Part shown: positions 1-7,069 of the stretch, piece after piece
How the letters are laid out: every line of letters begins with the position of its first letter
Position numbering within the stretch: the stretch's first letter is position 1
DNA from: an uncultured Bacteroidales bacterium
Lineage (GTDB): Bacteria > Bacteroidota > Bacteroidia > Bacteroidales > P3
Length of the DNA stretch: 16,628 nt
Direction: 5' to 3'
Assembly (NCBI GenBank): GCA_937906975.1
Contig: CALCUN010000121.1
Coordinates: 1 to 16,628 of the forward strand
Notes under the pieces: generated by a model
Databases searched by the model: none
The model's input: the letters and a program-made list of their open reading frames with translations, nothing else
Told to the model about the DNA's origin: nothing
Position numbers and translations under genes: made by a program

Positions 1-30
1 GAACTCATACCGAAATATTTGTTAATAATT

Positions 31-56
31 AGTCCAACTTTTTGGGGTCAGTTCAA
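31..56. mobile_element. Possible terminal inverted repeat of an IS3-family insertion sequence
   Basis: Read on the minus strand, this segment begins TGAACTGACCCCAAAAAG and continues TTGGACT. That resembles the outer end of IS3-family (IS150-like) elements as I remember them. No transposase gene is inside the window; if this is an IS end, the element body lies to the left of base 30. No partner repeat was found elsewhere in the window, so this is a resemblance and not a demonstrated element. Confidence 0.4.
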
Positions 57-90
57 AAAATAAAGCTAAGAGAAAATTAAAAAAATTACG

Positions 91-98
91 TAAATTTG
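91..98 (+). promoter_or_regulatory. Bacteroidota -7 promoter element for the crt-hbd operon
   Basis: TAAATTTG matches the TAnnTTTG consensus used by the primary sigma factor of Bacteroidota. It ends 22 bases before the ATG at 121, the same distance as in two other operons of the window. No convincing TTG -33 element lies at the usual distance upstream. Confidence 0.55.
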
Positions 99-120
99 CA
101 ACACAATAAAAATGAACAAC

Positions 121-897
121 ATGGAATATAATTTCTTAAAATCAGAAAAGCGTGGAGAGATTCTAATTCTTACAATTTCTGCTCCAAAATCGCTTAACGC
201 ATTAAATTCAACTATACTTGCGGAAATAGACAGCTTTGTTTCTAACATAGAAAGCAATACAAGAGTTTTAATAATCACAGGAGAGGGAGAAAAATCCTTT
301 GTTGCAGGTGCTGACATCTCTGAAATGGCAAACCTTAACCAAGCAGAAGGCGAAGCATTTGGCAAAAGAGGTGCTGATGTGTTTAGAAAAATAGAAACAC
401 TTCCTATTCCTGTAATTGCAGCCGTTAATGGATTTGCATTAGGTGGCGGTTGCGAATTGGCAATGGCTTGTGATATTAGAATATGTTCGTCAAATGCAAG
501 ATTTGGACAACCAGAAGTTGGCTTAGGTATCGTTCCTGGATTTAGCGGAACTTATCGCCTTACAAAACTTGTTGGAATGGGAATGGCAAAACAACTAATC
601 TATACAGGAAAACCAATAAAAGCAGAAGAAGCCCTAAGAATAGGATTGGTAAATGCCGTATATGAACAAGCAGAACTTATGAACGAGGCTATCAAAATGG
701 CTGAAAGTATAATTGTAAACGCACCTTTGGCAGTTGCTTACGCAAAAGAATGTATAAATGAAGAGTATGACCTTTGTGCAGATGAAGCAATAGCATACGA
801 AACTAAGTTATTTGGAAAATGTTTCGCAACACAAGACCAAAAAGATGGTATGCGTGCATTTTTAAACAAAGAAAAAGCAGTATTTCAAGGTAAATAA
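121..897 (+). CDS. crt: Enoyl-CoA hydratase / crotonase family protein (3-hydroxybutyryl-CoA dehydratase)
   Basis: The protein has the crotonase fold signature. The oxyanion-hole segment SFVAGADIS is near residues 59-67, the glycine-rich NGFALGGGCELAMACD near 103-118, and FGQPEVGLG near 128-136. The two glutamates that act as catalytic acid and base in enoyl-CoA hydratases are present at about 112 (in GGGCE) and 132 (in QPE). The length (258 aa) is normal for the family. The likely reaction is reversible hydration of crotonyl-CoA to 3-hydroxybutyryl-CoA in the cytoplasm. The next gene, 26 bases downstream on the same strand, encodes the matching dehydrogenase, which points to C4 acyl-CoA metabolism (butyrate formation or beta-oxidation). 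An in-frame ATG at 112 is also possible, but 121 gives the same promoter-to-start distance as elsewhere in the window. Thiolase and butyryl-CoA dehydrogenase genes are not in the window. Confidence 0.9.
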   Translation: MEYNFLKSEKRGEILILTISAPKSLNALNSTILAEIDSFVSNIESNTRVLIITGEGEKSFVAGADISEMANLNQAEGEAFGKRGADVFRKIETLPIPVIAAVNGFALGGGCELAMACDIRICSSNARFGQPEVGLGIVPGFSGTYRLTKLVGMGMAKQLIYTGKPIKAEEALRIGLVNAVYEQAELMNEAIKMAESIIVNAPLAVAYAKECINEEYDLCADEAIAYETKLFGKCFATQDQKDGMRAFLNKEKAVFQGK

Positions 898-923
898 TAA
901 ATAACAATTAAAATATAACAAAA

Positions 924-1763
924 ATGAAAATTTGTATAATCGGAACAGGAACAATGGGTAGCGGTGTAGTTCAAGCATTTGCACAAGCAGGAATGCAAGT
1001 AATTGTAAAAAGCCGTAGCCAAGCAAGTTTAGATAAAGCAGTTGCAAGAATAAGCAAAGGTTTAGCAAAACTTGTTGAAAAAGGTAAAATAGAACAATCT
1101 GCAATGGAGGCAACACTTGCTAACATCAGCACAACAACTGAATACTCTCAACTTGCAGATGTTGATTTAGTGATTGAAGCAGCAGTAGAGGAAATGGAAT
1201 TAAAGAAAGAAGTGTTTGCAGAATTAAGCAAAATTTGTAAACCTGAAACAATCTTTGCAACAAACACCTCATCTCTTTCAATAACTGAAATAGCTGCTTG
1301 CACAGATCGTCCAGATAGATTTATAGGAATGCACTTTTTCAACCCAGCTCCTGTAATGAAACTTGTAGAAGTAATAAAAGGACAAAAGACAAGCGAAGAA
1401 GTTTGCGAAAAAATCGTAAATCTTGCAACAGAAATGGGAAAAGTTCCTGTGAAAGTAAACGAAGCACCTGGCTTTGTAGTAAACAGAATTTTAATTCCTA
1501 TGGTTAATGAAGGTATTGGCATATTAGCAGACGGTGTTGCAAGTGCAGAAGAAATTGACACTGCAATGAAACTTGGTGCTAACCACCCTATGGGACCTTT
1601 GGCTTTGGGAGACTTAATCGGATTAGACGTTTGTCTTGCGATTATGGAAGTATTGTACAACGAATACGGTGATCCAAAATACCGTCCTCACCCATTGTTA
1701 AGAAAAATGGTAAGAGCAGGACTTCTTGGAAGAAAAACAGGAGAAGGATTCTACAAATATTAA
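924..1763 (+). CDS. hbd: 3-hydroxybutyryl-CoA dehydrogenase
   Basis: A 279-residue protein with an N-terminal Rossmann fold: the dinucleotide-binding GTGTMG lies at residues 7-12, close after the start. The catalytic region [17 protein letters not shown] is at about 135-151. His137 and Glu149 correspond to the catalytic dyad of 3-hydroxyacyl-CoA dehydrogenases, with the supporting Ser117 and Asn187 (VVNRIL) also in place. The C-terminal domain ends [13 protein letters not shown], typical of the short bacterial form (about 280 aa). It interconverts acetoacetyl-CoA and 3-hydroxybutyryl-CoA with NAD(P)H and forms an operon with crt upstream. A strong terminator follows directly. The cofactor preference cannot be settled by eye. 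Confidence 0.92.
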   Translation: MKICIIGTGTMGSGVVQAFAQAGMQVIVKSRSQASLDKAVARISKGLAKLVEKGKIEQSAMEATLANISTTTEYSQLADVDLVIEAAVEEMELKKEVFAELSKICKPETIFATNTSSLSITEIAACTDRPDRFIGMHFFNPAPVMKLVEVIKGQKTSEEVCEKIVNLATEMGKVPVKVNEAPGFVVNRILIPMVNEGIGILADGVASAEEIDTAMKLGANHPMGPLALGDLIGLDVCLAIMEVLYNEYGDPKYRPHPLLRKMVRAGLLGRKTGEGFYKY

Positions 1764-1779
1764 AATTAAGCAAAATAAC

Positions 1780-1813
1780 AAAAAGCCGAATAAAGCAATT
1801 TATTCGGCTTTTT
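1780..1813. terminator. Bidirectional rho-independent terminator between hbd and the radical SAM gene
   Basis: AAAAAGCCGAATAAA and TTTATTCGGCTTTTT form a perfect 15-bp stem around the tetraloop GCAA. A T-rich stretch follows on the plus strand, and five T's end the stem on the minus strand. It sits between convergent genes, 16 bases after hbd stops and 5 bases past the end of the radical SAM gene, so it can terminate both operons. Confidence 0.9.
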
Positions 1814-1818
1814 CTTTT

Positions 1819-2502
1819 TTATCCTACTCCTAAATCAAGATTATTCATAAGAATTTCAACCTTTGGATTGTCTTTTATTTGAGGGTAGATTTCTTTTTCA
1901 AACCATAGGGCAAGTTCTTCATCTCTTTTTACTTGCGTTGTGTTGTTGCAAAAGAGATTTACGCTAAAATATTCAAAATATTTTAAAGCCAATTCAATAT
2001 CTCTTTGTATTCTTTCTTTTGTTTCCCCTTTCGTGCAACACAATAAACACACGCCTTGAAAATATCGTGCAACCTCTTCTGCCGTTACTTCTTTTCCTAC
2101 GCCTTTATTCCATTTTTCTCTAAGTTTCGCATCAAAGGTTTCTATGCCACAACGAAATTTCACCTCAACTCCCGAAAATTGTTTTGCAAAATCCAAGAGT
2201 TGATTTCTATACATATAGTGCATTTCAAACCAAAGCGTATGTATATTTTTTTCTTTCACAACTTGCTTTATCATATCTATGGTTTGAGAGTCCAATTCCA
2301 TGGCTGAGCCTGAGTTTATAACGTCTAAAACTCCATAAATCCCTGTTACTTTTTCTAAGACTAAGCGATTGGTTTGAAAAGGTTCAGGATTTTTGTCTGA
2401 ATGATAATCACAAAAAGTGCATTTACCCCATTTGCAACCTTTTCCTTGCAAAAGGACAAATTCTCTTGGGAGTTTAGTGTCTATAAGCGAATATCGTTCC
2501 AT
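1819..2502 (-). CDS. queL: Small radical SAM protein, probable queuine lyase (QueL-like)
   Basis: A 227-residue protein whose N-terminal region carries GCKWGKCTFCDYHSD at 22-36. Three cysteines (23, 28, 31) are spaced CX4CX2C, where the classical radical SAM motif is CX3CX2C. INSGSAMELD (about 62-71), a CGIETFD segment and the ending MNNLDLGVG match a small family I associate with QueL, which converts queuine to preQ1 in gut Firmicutes. That function is known from published work on Clostridioides; assignment here rests on resemblance and on the neighbour. The gene starts 4 bases after the stop of a YhhQ-type queuosine-precursor transporter, so the two are almost certainly cotranscribed. Together they would import queuine or a related base and recycle it for tRNA modification. 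An uncharacterised radical SAM enzyme with another substrate is the alternative. Confidence 0.65.
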   Translation of the reverse strand: MERYSLIDTKLPREFVLLQGKGCKWGKCTFCDYHSDKNPEPFQTNRLVLEKVTGIYGVLDVINSGSAMELDSQTIDMIKQVVKEKNIHTLWFEMHYMYRNQLLDFAKQFSGVEVKFRCGIETFDAKLREKWNKGVGKEVTAEEVARYFQGVCLLCCTKGETKERIQRDIELALKYFEYFSVNLFCNNTTQVKRDEELALWFEKEIYPQIKDNPKVEILMNNLDLGVG

Positions 2503-2506
2503 AGCT

Positions 2507-3175
2507 TTAGCCTTTTATGTAACGTTTAATCCAATGTATTGCAACGTATGCCATAGGTGTGCCGAAGAATGCTTCAATTAAAAGTTTTATTCCATATTGG
2601 AAAACTATCATCATAAGCAAATCGTGTGTGGAAACTACTCCTAAAAACGCTATTAACACAAATGGCAATGTATCAAACATATATCCGATTACAGAACTAA
2701 GTATTGTTCTCACCCAAAGATGACGGCCTTGCATCTTTATTTTGATTCTTTCCATAAACCACGCATTTGACAACTCTCCTAACAAGAATCCAACTAAGGA
2801 GGCTAAGACTATACGAGGTACGTATGTGAAAATGTGATTGTAAGCCTTTGTTGTTTCCGACAAATAGTCTAAAGAAGGTAGCCACACTCCTATTTGCGTG
2901 CAGATAACCAAGAGAACATTACACAAAAAAGTTATCCAAATTACTTTTTTTGAAGTTTTATATCCCCAAATTTCGGTTAATACATCTCCAAGCATATATG
3001 CAAAAGGGAATGTAATAGTTCCTGCATCAAAATAAAGAAATCCGAAAATGCTAATCACCTTTACCGCCATTATATTTGAGACTAAATATAGGGTTACAAA
3101 AAGTGCAGTTACGATAATCAAAGAAGTATAACTTCTTTCTCGGTTTTTGAAAGGGTTTTCCGATACCTTATCCAT
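2507..3175 (-). CDS. yhhQ: Queuosine-precursor transporter, YhhQ family
   Basis: A 222-residue membrane protein with about six hydrophobic helices; E. coli YhhQ has nearly the same length. The family signature AGTITFPFAYMLGDVLTEIW runs from residue 51 to 70, followed by GYKTSKK. YhhQ proteins import the 7-deazaguanine precursors preQ0 and preQ1, and some homologues import queuine itself. The gene is the first of a two-gene operon with the probable queuine lyase, which makes queuine or a precursor convertible by that enzyme the likely cargo (inference). A TAnnTTTG element lies 22 bases upstream of the ATG. The hydrophilic N-terminal 16 residues are a plausible cytoplasmic tail. Confidence 0.88.
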   Translation of the reverse strand: MDKVSENPFKNRERSYTSLIIVTALFVTLYLVSNIMAVKVISIFGFLYFDAGTITFPFAYMLGDVLTEIWGYKTSKKVIWITFLCNVLLVICTQIGVWLPSLDYLSETTKAYNHIFTYVPRIVLASLVGFLLGELSNAWFMERIKIKMQGRHLWVRTILSSVIGYMFDTLPFVLIAFLGVVSTHDLLMMIVFQYGIKLLIEAFFGTPMAYVAIHWIKRYIKG

Positions 3176-3197
3176 AATTTTAAGTTTTAAGAAAGTG

Positions 3198-3205
3198 CAA
3201 AATTA
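3198..3205 (-). promoter_or_regulatory. -7 promoter element for yhhQ-queL
   Basis: On the minus strand the sequence is TAATTTTG, a full match to TAnnTTTG, with 22 bases between it and the yhhQ ATG. The resulting leader of roughly 15-20 bases leaves no room for a preQ1 riboswitch. Confidence 0.55.
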
Positions 3206-3228
3206 CAAAACTTTTAGACTTTAATGAG

Positions 3229-3287
3229 AAAAAATAAAAAAAAAGACAACCCATATTAGATTGTCTTTTACAATATAATATGGGTTG
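3229..3287 (-). terminator. Strong rho-independent terminator of the MACPF gene
   Basis: On the minus strand CAACCCATATTA and TAATATGGGTTG (plus positions 3276-3287 and 3247-3258) form a perfect 12-bp stem. Inside it, after a one-base mismatch, ATTGT and ACAAT add five pairs around a 5-base loop. A run of about ten T's follows. It begins about 20 bases after the MACPF stop codon and lies upstream of the yhhQ promoter, insulating the two units. Confidence 0.9.
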
Positions 3288-3306
3288 CAAACTTGTTTTT
3301 GTGTTA

Positions 3307-5889
3307 TTAATCTTCTTTGTTTACCAATACAGGTAAATAGAAATTATCTACTTTTATACGCAAATGTTTTTCATCATCTCCTTTACCATCTAAACCTATG
3401 TAAACTTTATTTGTTGTATCGTTTTCTAAATTAAGGAAAGGACAATCATAGAAATATCGTGTTACATCTATCAATCCATGTTCTTCTCTGTAAATTTCGC
3501 CTGATGTTTCGTAAAAACTATTGCATTTTATGGTATCAATAACGGTTAATCCTCCTTCATTGTTTGCTACCTCTATTGGATAATGAAGCATTAATTTTGT
3601 TCTATTAGCATCTAATCCCCATTCTCCAACTGTCAATTGAACAACTACTGCAACATTTCCATTATCAAGGTTAACTAATTCAAAACGCACCTTCCAACCT
3701 GTAGTTTTATCTTGTTTTGTAGTTACTTCTGCATCATTGTCTTCATGACCCAATAACTTACCAATATTTTTAACAGAGTTAGAATCGCCAGATATGTTGA
3801 TATTACATCTTAACATCTTTTGTTCTGTAGGAGTAAGTATTTTTCCCTTGCTTTCCATGTATCTTGTCCACACATTACGCACTTCTTCTGCTGTAACCTT
3901 GTATCCCAATGGAATAAATTCGTATATAGGAATGATTGTTCCAGGAATAAAATCACACCATGTATGGTTTTCCAATGATGTAGATGTTGCTTCTAATGCT
4001 GCTTCCCATTCTGAGAATTTTTCTAATTTACCGTCTCTAATTTCTGTACCTAATTTCCAATCACCTCCATAAACTAAACCGACTACCTCTGTTGTTGAAT
4101 TTTCAAATGAATTAGATTCTGTTTCAGATTCGGTGTAACTTACATTTAAGCTTATAGCATCTTTTGAACCTTTTGAGTCCTTAGAATCTTTTGTATCTTT
4201 TGAATCCTTGGAGTCTTTAGAGTCCTTTGAATCTTTCGCATCTTTTGAGTCTTTTGAATCAGATGATTTTGTTTCTTTTGAAGCTTTGTTTTGCGCCTCA
4301 ACCTCTGCTTCATAAGCACCCATAAGTGCTTTAAATTTCTCATCACTCAATTTTTCTACTCCGCCTAATTCCTCAACTAATTTCGCAATTGCTGATTTTT
4401 TATCTTTTGAGTTTTCTTTATTTTCTCCGTCTTTTGTTCCTCCTGTTGGGTTATAACCAATTGCAGTAGTATTTGAGAATGTACTTGCTGTTGTAATGCT
4501 ATTTACACTCTTTATGTAGCTCATATTATAAGAAGCACTCGCTCCATAAACCGCACCAAGCAAAACGTGTGTACCGTAATTTTCAACAATAGTTTCTGCA
4601 TTGCTTGTCTGAAGGTCGTTTAAAAATGTTGAATCCAAGAACTCAGGATTTAGATTATTCTTATAATCAATAAACATCTGATATTCTTTATTCTTAAACA
4701 AAGACTTTATCTTTACAAATTTACGATTTTCAGACATACTTCTGCTTTCAGAAGATGAGTGTGAAGTATCGTTAGAGAAAGAAACTCCAAAACATGAGGC
4801 AGCAACCTTTACATTAAGAGATGATTCTATATTCTTACTATATTCCTCTAATGACTCTCCCTCAATAGAGCTTCTCTTTATAAATGGTTTTTGTTGGGTA
4901 ATTTTCAATCGTTTAAGCTCGTTGATTTTTTCTATACTAACAACAGGATGTTTCACAGAAGCAGTATCACAATAGCTTCCTGTAATATCATATCCAAATC
5001 CAAGCACCTCTCTTATAGAATCTAAAACAGAAGATTCTACAACCTTATAAGAACCTGGAGTTGTAGTAACTTTTTGTTTTCCAGTAACGCTCTCAACTGT
5101 ATATTCTGTCCATGTTTTAGTTGTAACCTTAAAATAGAAGTTTACAACTCCTGTTACAGCTAAGTTATTAGTTCCATATAGTTCACTTCCTGATGCATTT
5201 ACCTGCACTCTAATATCCTCCATTGCCATCCAATTTTGATGTTGATTTTCACTCGGATAGTCATTTGGAGAAAGATTTTTAAATCCTGTTTGTTCTGCAG
5301 GATAGTTACTCTTGTAGATAGCTGTTGAGTAAGTATTTCTATCTAAAGAAAAAGGAACTGCTGTTATTTCTGTATATTTATAAATTTCATACTTGCCATC
5401 TTTATTCTTAGCTCCCTTTCCCTCTTCTTGTTTTGCTTTTCCTACAGACAATGATTGTTGTATTTGTTTTGAAAACTTCAAATAGTCTTTAGGAGCGCTT
5501 TTTTCGTAATCCTTTTCCCATGTTTCCATAGTTATTTTCACAACCGCCTTTACATTACCTATATTAGCGTCGTAGCTCAATGTTGGAACAGCTGTAATTT
5601 TCACTCTTCTAGGACTAGTTGAGTGCATTTCGCCATCTCCTTTTTTCACAGAGACAACCTTACTTTCTGTATCTTTATTGGCATATATTGTGAAATTCTT
5701 AGATACTTTTACAATTTTTGTTGTAATTTTAGGTTCTGTTTTCACTATATTTGAAGAAGATTTTGCAGCCGTAGTTGTTGGTCTTGATACTGTTGGTCTT
5801 CTTGATGGAGTTTTAGCTGCACTTGGTCTAACAGCCGTAGTGTTTCTACTAATTGTTGTTCTTGTTCTTGTATTTTTTGATTCTGCCAT
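3307..5889 (-). CDS. MACPF-domain (perforin-like) protein with Ser-Lys-Asp repeat
   Basis: An 860-residue protein from the ATG at 5889, which has AGAGG four bases upstream; the reading frame extends eight codons further to a TTG that I do not favour. The MACPF signature is NYGTHVLLGAVYG at about 437-449, matching the (Y/W)GTHxxxxxxxG motif of perforin-like proteins, and LGFGYDITGSYCD at 296-308 matches the start of bacterial MACPF domains. The domain spans roughly 295-670. Residues 1-50 are rich in Ser, Thr, Pro and Arg, and no signal peptide, lipobox or transmembrane helix is evident. A Ser-Lys-Asp repeat (about 543-577) interrupts the domain after the signature. A C-terminal region (about 690-860) is unrecognised. 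Family members form membrane pores in toxins and Bacteroidales antagonism, but those known to me are exported with signal sequences. Target and export route here are unknown. It is monocistronic, with its own terminator. Confidence 0.85.
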   Translation of the reverse strand: MAESKNTRTRTTISRNTTAVRPSAAKTPSRRPTVSRPTTTAAKSSSNIVKTEPKITTKIVKVSKNFTIYANKDTESKVVSVKKGDGEMHSTSPRRVKITAVPTLSYDANIGNVKAVVKITMETWEKDYEKSAPKDYLKFSKQIQQSLSVGKAKQEEGKGAKNKDGKYEIYKYTEITAVPFSLDRNTYSTAIYKSNYPAEQTGFKNLSPNDYPSENQHQNWMAMEDIRVQVNASGSELYGTNNLAVTGVVNFYFKVTTKTWTEYTVESVTGKQKVTTTPGSYKVVESSVLDSIREVLGFGYDITGSYCDTASVKHPVVSIEKINELKRLKITQQKPFIKRSSIEGESLEEYSKNIESSLNVKVAASCFGVSFSNDTSHSSSESRSMSENRKFVKIKSLFKNKEYQMFIDYKNNLNPEFLDSTFLNDLQTSNAETIVENYGTHVLLGAVYGASASYNMSYIKSVNSITTASTFSNTTAIGYNPTGGTKDGENKENSKDKKSAIAKLVEELGGVEKLSDEKFKALMGAYEAEVEAQNKASKETKSSDSKDSKDAKDSKDSKDSKDSKDTKDSKDSKGSKDAISLNVSYTESETESNSFENSTTEVVGLVYGGDWKLGTEIRDGKLEKFSEWEAALEATSTSLENHTWCDFIPGTIIPIYEFIPLGYKVTAEEVRNVWTRYMESKGKILTPTEQKMLRCNINISGDSNSVKNIGKLLGHEDNDAEVTTKQDKTTGWKVRFELVNLDNGNVAVVVQLTVGEWGLDANRTKLMLHYPIEVANNEGGLTVIDTIKCNSFYETSGEIYREEHGLIDVTRYFYDCPFLNLENDTTNKVYIGLDGKGDDEKHLRIKVDNFYLPVLVNKED
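4159..4263 (-). repeat. Degenerate 9-bp tandem repeat coding for Ser-Lys-Asp
   Basis: About eleven consecutive 9-bp units encode Ser-Lys-Asp with single substitutions (Ala, Thr and Gly in places of Ser). Codons alternate between AGT/TCA/TCC-type serines and GAT/GAC, so the repeat is tidier in protein than in DNA. It makes a highly charged, probably disordered insert inside the MACPF domain and could change copy number. Confidence 0.85.
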
Positions 5890-5893
5890 AACA

Positions 5894-5898
5894 CCTCT
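5894..5898 (-). promoter_or_regulatory. Ribosome binding site deciding the MACPF start
   Basis: AGAGG on the minus strand lies four bases before the ATG at 5889. Good Shine-Dalgarno sequences are scarce in this window, so it favours this ATG over the in-frame TTG at 5913, which has none. Confidence 0.5.
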
Positions 5899-6089
5899 TT
5901 TTTTTATAAACAATAATATTTATTTAACGAATTTTCTTTATAAATATTTTATTTTTTCTTACGTAAAATAATTAAACTTGTTTCAAATAAAAGATTTCTT
6001 CTTTCAAAAAACGACAACATTCCTTCTTAAAAAACAAGTGTTTCCTATGGTTTTTGGGCGGTAATTGTTTATTTTTTGAAATTTTTCCG

Positions 6090-6097
6090 TAACTTTG
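6090..6097 (+). promoter_or_regulatory. -7 promoter element for the BASS transporter-acyltransferase operon
   Basis: TAACTTTG matches TAnnTTTG and ends 23 bases before the ATG at 6121. A TTG at 6065-6067 lies 22 bases upstream, slightly longer than the usual spacing to the -33 element. Confidence 0.6.
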
Positions 6098-6120
6098 CAA
6101 ATCATCTCAAATAACAACCG

Positions 6121-7065
6121 ATGAAAGAACAGTTAGAATCACTAAACCCTGTAACAATCAATTTCGGGGAAAGCGGTATGATGATAGTAAATATCATTCT
6201 CGCCTTTGTAATGTTTGGAATTGCTCTTGGCATTAAGTTGCAAACTTTTAAAGACCTTATAAAAAAGCCTAAATCCGTAATCGTTGGAGTTTTATTACAA
6301 TGGATTGCTCTTCCTGCAATCACATTTCTTATTGCGTTAGCTTTAAATCCTTTAATCACTCCTATGATTGCTCTTGGAATGATACTTGTTGCCTCTTGTC
6401 CAGGTGGCAATATTTCTAATTTCATTTCCTCTTTATCAAAAGGAAATGTAGAGTTATCTGTTTCTTTAACGGCAATCACAACAGCCGCAGCGCCTTTCGT
6501 TACTCCTTTTAACTTCTTTTTCTGGTCATCTCTCTACACCTACATCGTGAATATAAAGAGTGATATTCCTATCTTAGTAATTCCATTCTTTCCTATGTTG
6601 GAACAGATTTTGTTATTACTCGGACTTCCAATTGTATTAGGTATTTTATTTGCTCATTACTTCCCTAAAACTACTAAAAAGATAAACAAACCTGCTCAAT
6701 ATCTTTCTATCCTACTTTTTATGGGCATGGTGATTGTTTCTTTTGCTCAAAACTTTCAAATATTCATCGATAACATTTTCTATGTTTTCTTTATCGTCTT
6801 GCTACATAATGCTTCTGCCTTGGCGGTTGGTTATTTCGGAGGCAGACTCTCCAAACTACCTCAAAATGACGTAAGGTCCTTAACCATAGAAGTAGGAATA
6901 CAAAATTCGGGTTTAGGGTTAATTCTGCTTTTCAATCCAGCAATTTTCCCTCCTGAGATTTGGCATGGACACTATGGTGGAATGTTATTCATTACTGCGT
7001 GGTGGGGAATTTGGCATATTATTTCAGGACTTTGTGTAGCGAGTTTTTTCCGTAGAAAGGGTTAA
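6121..7065 (+). CDS. Bile acid:sodium symporter (BASS) family transporter
   Basis: A 314-residue polytopic membrane protein with about nine or ten hydrophobic helices from residue 20 onward. The BASS-family motif CPGGNISN stands at 93-100, and the second conserved crossover region EVGIQNSGLGL at 257-267 contributes the glutamate, glutamine and asparagine that bind sodium in characterised members. Family substrates include bile acids, pantothenate, 2-keto acids and other organic anions, and sequence alone does not decide among them. The last residues (RRKG) are basic and probably cytoplasmic. The gene is the first of a two-gene unit; the acyltransferase gene starts four bases after its stop. 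A role in bile acid uptake should not be assumed from the family name. Confidence 0.85.
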   Translation: MKEQLESLNPVTINFGESGMMIVNIILAFVMFGIALGIKLQTFKDLIKKPKSVIVGVLLQWIALPAITFLIALALNPLITPMIALGMILVASCPGGNISNFISSLSKGNVELSVSLTAITTAAAPFVTPFNFFFWSSLYTYIVNIKSDIPILVIPFFPMLEQILLLLGLPIVLGILFAHYFPKTTKKINKPAQYLSILLFMGMVIVSFAQNFQIFIDNIFYVFFIVLLHNASALAVGYFGGRLSKLPQNDVRSLTIEVGIQNSGLGLILLFNPAIFPPEIWHGHYGGMLFITAWWGIWHIISGLCVASFFRRKG

Positions 7066-7069
7066 TTAT

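Noticed and set aside
3176..3300. A preQ1 riboswitch controlling yhhQ-queL
   Set aside because: The -7 element lies 22 bases before the ATG, leaving a leader too short for an aptamer, and the hairpin further upstream is the terminator of the MACPF gene.
5890..5913. Upstream TTG at 5913 as MACPF start
   Set aside because: The ATG at 5889 has AGAGG four bases upstream and the extra eight codons include the ribosome binding site itself.
5976..6039. Inverted repeat ACTTGTTT / AAACAAGT upstream of the MACPF gene
   Set aside because: Only eight bases long and 48 bases apart in AT-rich DNA, so chance is a sufficient explanation.
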